Shown one piece after another: positions 11,679-23,675 of a stretch of 64,000 bases of DNA. The notes below the pieces were generated by a model. It did not search any database, was not told the origin of the DNA, and saw only the letters and a list, made by a program, of their open reading frames with translations. A program made the translations under genes and the position numbers. Position 1 is the first letter of the stretch. The number at the start of each line of letters is the position of its first letter. The DNA is taken from NCBI GenBank assembly GCA_026260175.1, contig JAKCWW010000107.1, positions 1 to 64,000 of the forward strand. The letters run 5' to 3'. The stretch comes from Reticulitermes lucifugus. Its lineage: Eukaryota > Arthropoda > Insecta > Blattodea > Rhinotermitidae.

Positions 11679-11935
11679 CAAGGAGGAAAGGAATATTCTA
11701 CAAAAAATGAAACGAAGGAAGGTTAACTGGATTGGCCACATCTTGCTTAGGAACTGCCTTATGAAACACTTTGTTAATGGAAAGATAAAAGACAGGGAAG
11801 ACGAGGAAGAAAACGTAAGCGATTACTGGATGGCCTTAAGAAAACCAGAAGATACTGGCAATTGAAAGAGGAAGCTGTAGATCGCACTCTGTAGAGAACT
11901 CACTTTGGAAGTGCCTATGTATCTGTCGTAAAAGA
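11679..11935 (+). mobile_element. Decayed non-LTR retrotransposon 3' tail (reverse-transcriptase C-terminus)
   Basis: One plus frame reads RRKVNWIGHILLRNCLMKH, then a shift leads to GRRGRKRKRLLDGLKKTRRY and a tryptophan-containing ELKEEA-like stretch ending before an in-frame stop. This order (NWIGHIL-RNCL, Arg/Lys-rich block, LLDDLK, YWxLKEEA) is the familiar C-terminal tail of insect LINE ORF2 proteins after the reverse-transcriptase domain. Stops and a frameshift show it is dead. The same tail recurs at 17203-17432 in the same orientation. Confidence 0.75.
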
Positions 11936-14900
11936 GATTACGTGATGATCATACAAGTTGCTCAGTATCTCTTTCAGGATTCCCTCCAAGGTGACAACTG
12001 AAAATCAGAGAAGTCTAGGGAAACATAAAGTGATCTGGACATCTACAGTCTTATTTAATAATGATGCGAACATAAAAATAAAGTGGGTGATCGAAACCCT
12101 GAATTCAAATTTTAGAGCAGGCAGTAGACGTGGGATTTCGTTTGTTAATGTCCTGCCAGTCCACGCCATATTAACGTGTAATTAGCAACGATTAAATAAA
12201 GTCCCCTCTTTATATAATTTATGAGACAGAAATAAAAGTCATATTCCAAAATCTTTCGATAAAAATTGACCTTGACTTTAGTCACGTACACGGTAACAAA
12301 AAAAAATAAAGCTCAGTTTATCAAGATTTTCCCAGTACACTAAACACAAGAAAACAATCAACAAAAAAATCGCCGTATTTTAAGCAAACGAAGAAAATGA
12401 ATAATGGTTTCTGACGAACGTTGCATATTTCCGCCCATATGTGTTCGGTTTGGACAGATACTGACAGTGGCATCTCTCTAGGAAAAACAAACGTATTTTG
12501 TAGATTGTTTATCTCGATGGAAAGTGAGATTTTATCTTAAAGAGGATCTAAACATAGAGGCGTAAACTCGTAACAATAACGGAATCTTAGTTGGCTACTG
12601 TGACAATTAGAACAAACGTAATGAAGCATTAATATATCCTCTGAATATTTATGAGTAGCTTATTTAAATCGGGACTCGAATTACTTACGGTGTACGTAGT
12701 TCCATTTCGCTTTATACATACAGACTATAATCTTATGACAAAATCGGTACAATCCTGCATCTAGAATATCACGCCAGCTACATGGACACATTACACTTCA
12801 CCAGTGTTCTCGGTGGTTTCACTACCAGTGAAAAACGCAGTTGCTTTTGGGAACTTTGCATATTGTAGTACAGTTAGAAAGTGTCTCTAATTGGTTGGTG
12901 GGTTGGTTGGTTAGTTATTTATTAATTACTTAGTTCGTCAGTCAGTATAGGTGGCAGCAGCAGCAGTAGGAACAGCTAATAGTAGCAACAGTAGTGTAAT
13001 GAAATGTTCGTGCAAGTCATAGCTTCTTATAATATTATTTACGTAGTTGTTTCTAACTACGGTCAGTAATACAAATAACTTAAAATTCAGGGGACAATAA
13101 GAGAATCATCAGACATAAGAATTGTTAAAATACAGTAGACTACACAACTTCAATTGGAGCTAAATTATTGAGGACTGCAGTTTAGATACTGATTGGAAAT
13201 GCAGAGTCTGATACAAATGTTCACTTTGCGTAAGTAATTTTAAGACTAAAAGCAGACGCACGTAAAATAACTCTAGTTAACACTTTTTACACATGAAGTT
13301 CATGTAACAAATATTTTAAAACTGAGTTCCAACGTCCAAGTAAACACACATACTCTCGGTAACGGCAATTCTGTTAACGTTGCATATGCAAATAAACTCT
13401 GCTTGTTCTGAGAATCCTATGTAACACATAAATAAACTTTGTGAACAACAGGCACGGTTGATGAATATTAATGCATGCACTAGGTACAGTATCGAGTGTG
13501 TCTTAAATTTTTAATAGTCTCTTCCCATACATTGCTGCTTGAAATTTGTATAAAAGGGGATAAATTTTTCGTAAAGTAATTGGAAAACAATGCTATAAAG
13601 ATGTGAGAGTTCGATTAATTTTGTCACTTGATTGTCGAATGGAAATATAAAACGATAATTTTCTGCTCAAAAAATGTCAGGACTTTTAGAATGATAAGAT
13701 AGCAGTTTCTACAGATACGATGAGCTCACGTACTTTTACGAACGACTAAACTTCTTTGGCTATTTTCATATTACTTCTTTACAAGCTTTGTCTTTGTAGA
13801 TCTATGAGGTGATCGCATAAACAGTATAATCGTTTCTGAACGCAGGATTTTCATACAATGATTTTCAAACACTTTCATTTATTTAATTCCCCCCATATTG
13901 TAAGCCTAACTCTGATGTCTATCCTCTTCGAAAAAAGGAGAACTTAAAAGTTGTCGTTCCCTAAAGTGTACGACTTTACAGTCCTGCGACTTCAATAGAG
14001 TTATATCAGACGGACACCCACCTGGTGTTTTTATTCTCAAGAAAAGTATTTCTGTAATCCTCATTAAAGCTACGTGGGTGGTAGAACGAAAGGCCATTAC
14101 AATGTGAGTAGCTACTGTAGGCGGGTAGCAGCTTCCATCATTCTATATCTCAGGTTATTCGAAATAGTATAAATTTCCATTCCCCCAATCTTCGTCACCA
14201 TCCACATTCAGTACTCAGTCAGTCAATGGGTAATATCAATTACATTAACCGGGTTAAAAGTCTGGATGGGATTTCGACAGAGCAAGGCGTCATAATTTAC
14301 GCATTATGCAGAAGTTATATTTACGATTGCTAGTTCAAGTGCAAAAGTTATAAAAATCGGATAGAAAAGTGCACTTCTCACACAACACACTCATTTCAAT
14401 TTAGAGGGCCTAGGCGTGACAAAATATTAGAAAGCTCTTTTGCGGATAATATAGGTGTACCGGAGAAGTCTGGTTGTGCATATGAGTAACGACATTTTGT
14501 GATACACTAAAAGATGAGTGTTTCAGCCAAACGTCGCTTTAGAGGGTTAAGAGCAGACACCTGTATAAAATGTCTCCCCCAGACACAAAACCCGTACAGT
14601 AGATAACACAACTACAGTGTTATACCTACATACTTCTTTCATGCCTTAGACACGCGTTGCCCCTAAGGTCGGAAGGTTAAAAGCTTCTCTGTCTAGTTCT
14701 GCGAATTAATTAAAACTGACAGCAAAATTTCACAAAACGTTCCTTTAATTTTAAGCAAAAAAACGTTTGATTAATTCTTGCAACTTTAGACCTACAAATA
14801 ACTAAATAGTTTATCTGCATTAGGCAGAGTCCTTACATCGAAGCTAACAATTGTTCAGATAGAAAACAGAAACAAAATTTAATTACGTGATCACAATAGC

Positions 14901-15477
14901 CACCACCCCCAGTGTTCTCCGACATGAACCAGTTGAATGCAACCCACAACCTTATATTATACTTATTTATAGTCCCTTTTCCTATATTATCATCCATTCT
15001 ACATTTAAAGTAAAGGAAAATTTGTCTCTGTGTAACTCATTAAGAAATAATGTAGTCTATTTATAATACAACTTATTCTTCACCTCGACAGTAGGTGGAG
15101 GAGGTAAGTAGTCAGTTTCACGCCCCTGCAGCTTTATCCCCACTCTGGAGGAACAGCCATTGTTACCAATAGAATAGAAGGGTGGGCGTGGCTAGAGCAG
15201 ATCTGAACGCTTTGGAGAATAGTCTCAGCTCCTCTCAAGAATCGAACCACGACTTCTCGGTTGATCAGCCTTGTCGCGTCATAACTATGACAATTACGCT
15301 AATTCGGATCTCCCATTGTAAAGTCTTACCACCTGCGTGGTATTATTTTGTCACAAATCCGATGCCTTCTGCAAGCTACGACAAAGTATCCTGCCCAGTT
15401 TGGTCATACGTATAGCGTTTGGTGAAGTGAGAAGTTAACTAAGCTCCGCAGTACGCAATTCTCTTGAGCCTCCTCTT

Positions 15478-15565
15478 TCTTCCTACATTCTTCTCTTCCT
15501 TCCTTCCTTCCTAACTTCCTTCCTTCCTAACTTCCCTCCTTCCTCCGCTCCTTCTTTCCTTCCTT
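15478..15565. repeat. TTCC-rich pyrimidine microsatellite
   Basis: An imperfect (CTTC)n / (TTCC)n tract with CTAA interruptions. It is a simple repeat, pyrimidine on the plus strand, so the host gene's intron RNA carries it as purines. Confidence 0.85.
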
Positions 15566-17202
15566 ACAATTCGAAACATTCTCCTAGCATCACGCTTTCA
15601 AACAAACCTAATTAATGTTTTTCCCTTAAAGAGGAAAAGAGTTTTATAGGAAATAAACATAATACGTAAATCTACATTCTAGTTAAGTTTTCATAGGCAG
15701 ATATTTGTGCTACATAATTCCCATTCAGGGTGCTCTGCCACAAAATGTGCTTCATCCCCAATTATTTCAAACTTTGTTATATGATATGCCATTAACAAGT
15801 CCACAAATCAGCGCAGATTGGTGTTGAATATTCCTTCAGGTCTATACAAAGGTGAAGTAAAATCAAATGTTGCGTTTCATAGGATATGGCGAACTGACAA
15901 ACGAAAACTATAAGAACACACACTTTGCTTATGCTAACCACTTATTTGGCTAAATATCGAATTTGTTTCAAAAGCAGTAAATTAAGTAAAAGCTTGTTAA
16001 GTGAGATTTGTTTCAAGTCGTAGCCTTATGTTACATGCTTTATTCAATATAACGTAAAGTTTAATTAAGGTTATTGTTTATATTTACTTAAACAATCTTA
16101 AATTCAAGTTCACAAATTTTATAACAAAGTTTCCGGTTGCATGTATTTAATATAATCACCACAAACGTTTTGATTCCTCAGTGGTGCTGAGGCATATAGG
16201 CATTATAATGCAATAATAAATTTTGCACGGAATTTTCCAACGCGTCAGCTGAAAGTTTAGTGTTGAATAAGTAAGCGCAGAAGGCGTTAGCGCGGGAAGA
16301 GGACGGGGAGGCCTCTGTTGGTGACAGATGTCACGGGCAAGGCTTTCATTTGTTTCAAGTCTTCCTCACCCCGCCGACGCTGACGGCACTCAGACCCCGT
16401 TCCTAAGCTATCTTCCTTTTTCAGCGCCTTAAGTTTTCTACATTCAGTGTTAGAAAAATAAATGAGTTTCATCTCGCGCCTTCCACTTCAGCAATATTTA
16501 AAATAAAAAACTAAATATCATTCAAAATTAAATTTGACTTCAGTGAGATTATTTCACACGATTAAACAAGAAAAATATCTCACGCTAAAAGATCGTCTAT
16601 TTAGAACAAAGCTCATTTCACGTCTTTTTCACAACACGTTTTTCTTCTTTTGTGGCATATTGTCTTATAGCATTCAAATTGTTGTTCTAATGTCATGCGT
16701 TATATGTCACTTTAAAAAAGGAGTTAAATTGAAAGGCTTTAGACCCCACAGTGTTCAGTTTGTTCTTTAAAAAAAATATACTCAGATTGTGAAAGGCATT
16801 ACCTACGGCCGAACCAAATTCCATATACTGAGGTGCATCATTTCATTATTTTCTGTTTAGAACCTACTTCCCTACCGAAAGTAAATTTTTTGGTCTGTAA
16901 ATTCACCAAGCCCTACGTGTGACTCCCACGTCTGTTCTGCGCCAGTTTAATTGTTTTCATAAAACAATGGTAGAAATTTGTCTCTGTGGGTTTTAATTTG
17001 TAATTTCCTACAATTAGTAATACCAACAAAGTGGTGGCGATAAATAGTGGGGACAGAAAAAAAGTCCCACAATGCATAGCCCTAAAATAGTATACTGTAA
17101 TACGTCACAGGAAAAATTGAAATGTTGATTGAAACACTTACTTTGGAAACTGTAATTTAACATATGCAAACGTTTTATTTAGATTTAGATTTGAAGGTGA
17201 TA

Positions 17203-17432
17203 TTAGCAAACTCTTGCGTAGGAACTGCCTTCTGAAACATGCCATTAAGGAAACATAGGAGGACAGATACAAGGGAAGGGCGGACGGGAAAGAAGACGTA
17301 AGCAGTTACTTGATGACCTTAAGAAAACGAGAATATAATGGAAGTTGAAACAGGAAGCACTAGATTGTACTCTATGGAGAACTCGCTTTGGAGGAAGCTG
17401 AGGACCTGCTGTTAGACAGGCTAGGTGAGGAA
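17203..17432 (+). mobile_element. Decayed non-LTR retrotransposon 3' tail, second copy
   Basis: This is homologous to 11679-11935. Plus-strand frames read LLRRNCLLKHAIKE, then, after a frameshift, GREERRRKQLLDDLKKTR-like sequence and a segment ending CTLWRTRFGG followed by a stop and GPAVRQA. The WRTRFG-GPAVRQ ending is better preserved here than in the first copy. It is broken by stops in every frame and is a 5'-truncated relic. Confidence 0.78.
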
Positions 17433-18755
17433 GATGATGGTGATGAATATACCTTGTAGTTTTTGGCAAATGTTAGGAAAAATACCTAAGGAAGACAAGG
17501 CTATGCAAAATACCTGCCCTTACCTATTTCGCAGTTGACTCGAGTTCTGTTGCAAAACATGAATATGCATATGAAAGCCAAAAATAAGTAACAGCAGTTC
17601 CGACTGAAGGAAATTTACAGAATAAACACATTCTTGTCCTTCCTTACGTATTTCTTGATCTGTCCATAATAAAACTCTTGTACCAGAACACATGGCAAGT
17701 TAGTATGTTGCATGTTAACTGCCACATTGTTAGACTGCATGCGTTCTGCTTAATAATACGTTATTAATACACACAACTTCTAATATACAGTAATGGACAA
17801 TGATTTCGATACATCAACAGCTCACGTTTTTCCCAGAATGTTACCTGGGCCATTGACTTAGGTCCCTTTATGCACTCAGTTTTAAGCATTCCGGATTTCC
17901 CATAGGAAATAAGCGGATTTAAGTAGCCTATTTTGTTCAAAGAAAATGTCTTTAGTCCTCAGATTCAGAATCCCTGGGCAACTCTGCTTAAAAATGTGAC
18001 GTGGGTACTTTTGTGCAAAAACATATTCATATATTTTGCGTAAGAATGAGAAGAGTTGCTCCGAAAGGAATTGTATCCTTTTTGTAAGTAGCCATTGAAG
18101 AAGATGGGTAACAGGAAAAAGAGAGCATTTATATATTATTCTGAATAACAATGAGATGTATTAAGGACAACACGTTTTTCATTACAATTACTCTATTTGC
18201 TTTCCTACAGGACCAGACAGTACTTCTCATCGTCCTGTCGTCTTACAATTATTCAAGTTTCGTTTTATGCCTAAATTACTTCCACTTAAGCTTTCTTAAC
18301 CCTCCTTCCACTCCCACAATTCATCCAGCTATTTCTCCATTTGCAACCTTTTTTCATTATTTTCCACATCTAAATCTCACCTTTTAATTCATCTTGAGAA
18401 TTCTCATGAAGGCAAATAATTTGCTCTAGATTCTAACTTGCTACACTAAGATATCTTTATTGAAGTTCTGCATAGATTGCCGTTGATATTCGTTAGTTAG
18501 TTAGTATTAAGTGTTTCATAATAACCCTAAATGTTGCTATTTAAGATTCGACAAAGAATAGTCATTTAAGAAGTTCAACAGCATTATTGTACTTGCGAAT
18601 TAGTAAATAGAAATAGATGTAAATACACACAACTGTATCAGTACGTCGTAAACAGACCTACATAATTTCGAATCTAGACAACACCCATTATCTCTTTTGA
18701 GATGTGGATTTTAAGACACTAACTGAATTATTATTATTATTAAAGAGGTATAATT

Positions 18756-19055
18756 GCCGATCCCAGTGGCCTCGCGGTCTAAGGCGTGGGTCTACGGCCG
18801 CTCGCTTACTGAAATTGTGCGTTCGAATCCCGCCTAGGGCATGGATGTCTGTCTCTTGTGAGTGTTGTGTGTTGTCNNNNNNNNNNNNNNNNNNNNNNNN
18901 NNNNNNNNNNNNNNNNNNNNNNNNNNTGCGACGAGCTGGTCCCTCGTCCAGAGGAGTCCTACCGAATGTGGTGTGTCTAAAAGTGTGATGGTGAAGCCTC
19001 GAAAAATGAGGCGGCCTAGGCCCCCCAAGGGGCTGTCCAGCCATTGGAAAAAAGG
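18756..19055 (+). mobile_element. tRNA-derived SINE, family A, copy 3, with 14-bp target-site duplication
   Basis: It starts GCCGATCCCAGTGGCCTCG, has a B-box-like GCGTTCGAATCCC, and shows the family body before and after an assembly gap (18877-18926). AAAGAGGTATAATT stands directly before it (18742-18755) and directly after it (19056-19069). This perfect 14-bp duplication is proof of insertion by LINE-type target-primed reverse transcription. The perfect duplication suggests a fairly young insertion. It landed next to an ATT microsatellite. Confidence 0.93.
18877..18926. other. Assembly gap (50 N) inside a SINE
   Basis: Fifty unknown bases lie inside SINE copy 3. The intact copy at 8.3 kb has only about 13 bases at the matching place, so the gap length may be nominal or the copy may carry an insertion. 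Open frames drawn through the gap are meaningless. Confidence 0.97.
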
Positions 19056-21832
19056 AAAGAGGTATAATTACTTTTGTGCCAAACCGCCATGAGCAATTAT
19101 GAGCATGAAGTTACTGGATTTATAGATCGCTTTGCACACACCAAAAACCGATTATTATTATTATTATTACATTTTTCTCTCCCACAATTTCCGTTCTTAC
19201 TGCGTTCCTGTGTAAACCGCTGTCCAGTTAATCCCATCTCCAATACCTGTTGTCCGTCTCCAGCTGGAACAATACACTAGGGACTGATAATTAGTGCATT
19301 GTGTTCCTTTGAATATCTGAACAAAGCAGAACATAAGCACTCAAAAATAGGGACATTACAGTGATTCCACACAACCTAGTTGATAAATGAATGGTCATAA
19401 AGGGATACATAACACTGCTTATTCCCCTAACAGAAACGAATTTGAACCAACTAATGAAACAGGCTAGATCATATGTAATGGAGATTACTGAAAACAAGTG
19501 TGTTACGTCATTAAAGTTTCTGTGCTGGTATGGAGTACAATGTGTCACAATGACTTATATCTCGCGCGGTCGACCGCTGTGCGTTAAAGACCAATAGCAG
19601 CCACCTGCCTCCAGCTGTGATTAAGCCTATTAAACACACGTATTTCAGTCGGCACGTGTGTGCTCATTAATGATCTATTACACCTGAAAACGACAGACAA
19701 CAAAATAAATTGCCACGTTTTTGCACAGATTCCTAAACATGTTTCATAACTAACTACAGTTCTAAAAATTGGAGACGAGAAAGTTAGTCGTATCACTCTC
19801 TGTGTCCCTACTTGATTCAGTTTCGTTTCTAGAGGTATTATTCTTTCTTTGTGAGTATGCATAAGCAGAATGCATAGCCATCTGTCTGCCTGTCCGCAAC
19901 TTTAAATCGAGAAATTATTAAAGTAGATAGATTAAATTCTGTATGAATATATTACCATTGGCGGCGCAAAAAATGGGAAGGAACGAAACAATGTCAAGGG
20001 CGCTACATTACAGCCAGTTAACAGGTAATATTTGCAATCACATAAACCATACTAAAAACAGTTGTGTCAAAATAATAACAAAAGGTGTAGAAATCCTGAA
20101 CATCATGCAGCTATTCGGAACAGATATAATCATTCACAGTAAGAATGTGTAAAGGTCGTGCAGAGAAACTCCGTATATGCCTGTATGGATAGGACTTATT
20201 CAGTCCTGAGTCACTGATTGTTATTTTCCGGCTTCACTTTTTTATATAACACAGAATGGTGAGGTGATTAAGGAAAAGACAAGGATAAGAAACATAACTC
20301 TTTGGAAAGGCACATGTAAGTTTTCCACTGATTCCCAGAACTAAGCTACGATTTTGCCTTTTACTCGTAAAGCGTTGTATTAAAATTAACGTCGTTTAAC
20401 GAATATTATTACGCTCGATATCTGTTATATCAGGAATGGTAGAAATTATGATAATACACAATGGTATGTCGGTATCATTAAATGAACGTGTTTAATTATT
20501 AAATGATACATTTTCAGTGACTTTTACATATTATCAGACACAAGAGTCTCTGTCAGACTTTCATACAGACAGTAAATGCATTATATGATCATGTGCTACC
20601 CCACGGTATAATTACCGAGGGTCTAACAATGACAAACACACACGAACTTCGCATAACTCTTCAGATGAACGTGAGAGGACCCTAGGGACTACGGGTCTTG
20701 TGGATGAAGGCATCTTCTGGGTTGTCCTCTGTATTCGACTTGAAATATGTATGGTATATGACTGAACACTGCTTGCAAAAGTAGGCGTGAGTTTCCATTA
20801 GCACGAGATTTATACGACGAGAGTGTGGTCCAAGGCACAAACTCAAACTGGGATGATGTTTTTACAACTATATGCCTATTCAGCTTTCCATCTTCTCTAC
20901 CTTCTCTCTGTTACCGTTTGTAGCTACCTTCAAGCTAAAACACGTGCATCTGAAATTATTCTTCGTGCAAGAAATTACTCTGCGCTTTCTAACAAAAACT
21001 ATAATGGAACTAATCCAGATGTTGGTAAGAAAGTACTTGTTCATGAATGAGAAGGTAATTACATTAATTGCACAGAGGAACTACTGTTCTCTAGATTAAA
21101 GTAGATGGACGAGAGCTGAATAGTGAATTCGGAGCAGGAAAGTGTTGAATACGGCCAGCAACCTGTGAGGTTTACAAACAGATCTATAATAAAATTACTG
21201 TAAAAGAACAAATTAATTGGCTAATTGACTTCATGTTCAATGATGGGGAATTTGTCAAATAAATAAATGACGTGGTAAGTATATTCAAGGCGATAAATCG
21301 GAGAGGACGGAATATAAATTGATGACATCAAACTTTATGATAACTTATCAGACGTTGTGGACTGAAATTGAGTAAACATAGGAAAAATTAGAAAGGCCAG
21401 TGTACAGTACATGCGATGTATAGAAGAACAGACCTCACCAAAGTATCGCTATAAGAGTGCTCTGTACTTGGTATTCGGTGTCTCGATTAAGATTAGAAAA
21501 GGGGACTTTCTAAATACAGTTGAGACACGCTCTCGCAAAGCTAAGCTGAATATTTGTGCCGCTGCACTTAAAAATACATGGAGTTGTCGAACTTTTTTTC
21601 CTTGCAGAAGAAAACGTTACGCCTACTTGTTATGTTAGAACTAGCAGAAGGAATATGGGAGGCAATAAACAAACCAAACAGTTACCATCCACCGGATTTT
21701 AACTGTTTCTGAAGAGAAATGGGTAGAGAAATATGGGTGGGAAACGTGGAGGGAAGAGACCGCTTCAAAGACCTAGTACTAAATGGAAGATTAATTTTCA
21801 AGGGCCTATTTATCTGGCTTAGGATAAGTACA

Positions 21833-21960
21833 AATGGTGTGGTGTTGTGAACGTGGCAATGAAGCTTCGGTTCCATAGAATTCAGGAAATTTGTAGACTA
21901 GCTGATGGCCTATTAGTGTCCCAAGGAGGACCACGACTCAAGGATTTAATTAGCTACTTC
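21833..21960 (+). repeat. Possible retrotransposon-derived repeat (low confidence)
   Basis: The run GTGTGGTGTTGTGAACGTGG and the following AATGAAGCTTCGGTTCCATA resemble a widespread repeat segment I associate with cockroach and termite retroelement tails, with a decayed Cys-Glu-x-Gly-Asn-Glu peptide. There is no second copy in this window to support it. Confidence 0.3.
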
Positions 21961-23632
21961 ATTGCTTAGTTACTTCGTTAGTTAGTTATTTTAATTATTT
22001 CAGCGTCTCAGTGTCTCATAACTTTGCGACTGCATCTTGAGAAGTCAACCTTGTCATTATGGTAAAAGGTCTAACTTATATCAAGAGAGTAGAGTGATAA
22101 TTCGTTTTGCTGCATGTTTTAATATTCTGAATATTAATAAGAAATTAAGAAAATAATGCTTACGACATTTGAAGTTGAGCATCTAAACCTACATTTCTCC
22201 ATACTAAAGAACAACAAGTGTTCGAAATTACTTAATTCAGTGTGGTTTTATTATAAAATTCGTGCATGATGCTAGAACATATACTGACCCTGTAATACAG
22301 TATTCTCAGTAAGTCTACAGTCTTGGAAAACGGTATGTGATTGTCGTGATATATGGGCGTATAGTGGACACTTCCACGGTTTTGTTTTCAGATAAAACTT
22401 AAGGTATTTGTAAAATATAGCCATCAATTTTGCAGAAGTTTTTTATATTAACCAAAAAGGAGATCATTTAAAGTCCCATATATTTGTGTTGTCTCAGCAT
22501 CCCGAAGCTCATGGTGTGTAAGAAGGAAAAAGAATAAATTCCAACCTCTTATTCTGCCTTTGAAAAAAATAATGTCTCCGATATAACGTGTATACTTTGG
22601 TTAGTTAAATTCAGTGGATGGACGTTGTTCCATGTTTCGATTGCATAATAACTCTGGTATGAATTATTTATATATCTAGTAAAAATTTACTTTAAATCTT
22701 CAAGATAACTTCAGACAGATTAAAGAAGAAGCTAAAAGTTCCCCATTCAATCACCATTCTCACAAAACATGATGATTTAAGTCACAGAAGTGAATTTTCC
22801 TTTCTGGTCTAACAGAGGCCACAGTTAGTAATGTTCCGTAGAAAACATTATTTAAATTAAGTAATCTTTTATGCAGAGACGGCGAATGATGAAGAAATCG
22901 ACGGGTCAAATGTCGTCCTTGGGCAGGTCAGTAACTGTGAAACGTATTGTTCTTCCAGGATGTGACACCTTTTAGTCTCCAATAACACATTCTTGGAATA
23001 ACAGCCACGTCAGATCGTTGAACTGCAAGTAAACCAATGTTCTGAGAACTATCTCTGTTCTTGTCGTCAGGGAACTGAGCAACTCAGCTATCAGTCCCCA
23101 ACATATGTATACCTGCCCGGAGTAACGTCCGTGGTATTGAGTTGCCTGATGACGATGACAGAGATGGTTCTCGAAACTTTGGTTTACTCGCCGTTCAACC
23201 ACCTGGCGCGGCTGCTAATCGGAGAACGTTTCCGTAAGAGGGAAGCACTGTATACTGTAACTCTCCACCGCCAAACAAAATTAAGAAACAAAATTCAAGA
23301 AGTAAGACATTCCTTTTATTTTCATATCAATTTTTTTATTGTTATGATTTAGAATCTTGAGTTTATTATGTCTTTTGTTTACAGATTTTACCCTACGAGG
23401 CTAAATTTAATATTTAAAAACTTCCCTTTCACATACCGAAGTACTGAAAAACAATTTTGATATTATAATGCATTATACATATATAATATTTTAATATTTT
23501 AATATATAACCTTGACTTTTATTTAGTTTCGGCTTATAAAACTCCTATTTTAATAAAGTTGAGGTCGCGGCTATCTGAAAAACTATTATTTTAACGGGGT
23601 ACATTTAATTGTCTTTCTTTACGTATTTGTAA

Positions 23633-23675
23633 TTGCCTGATGATAGCTTTTGACTAAACCCGAAACATGCAGCAA
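23633..23675 (+). repeat. Hammerhead-like module, copy 3 (intact CTGATGA core)
   Basis: The order is TTGC, CTGATGA, an 18-nt spacer, GAA, ACATGC, A, GCAA. The outer arms TTGC and GCAA pair perfectly and sit exactly where hammerhead stem I belongs, flanking CTGATGA on one side and the cleavage-site nucleotide on the other. ACATGC is one change from the palindrome ACATGT seen in the 60.7-kb copy. The spacer folds only weakly (TAG with CTA). The canonical core is complete; the weak stem II argues against activity today. Confidence 0.4.

Noticed and set aside
18688-19044. 118-codon minus frame and overlapping frames at 18.7-19.1 kb
   Set aside because: They cross an assembly gap and lie in a SINE.
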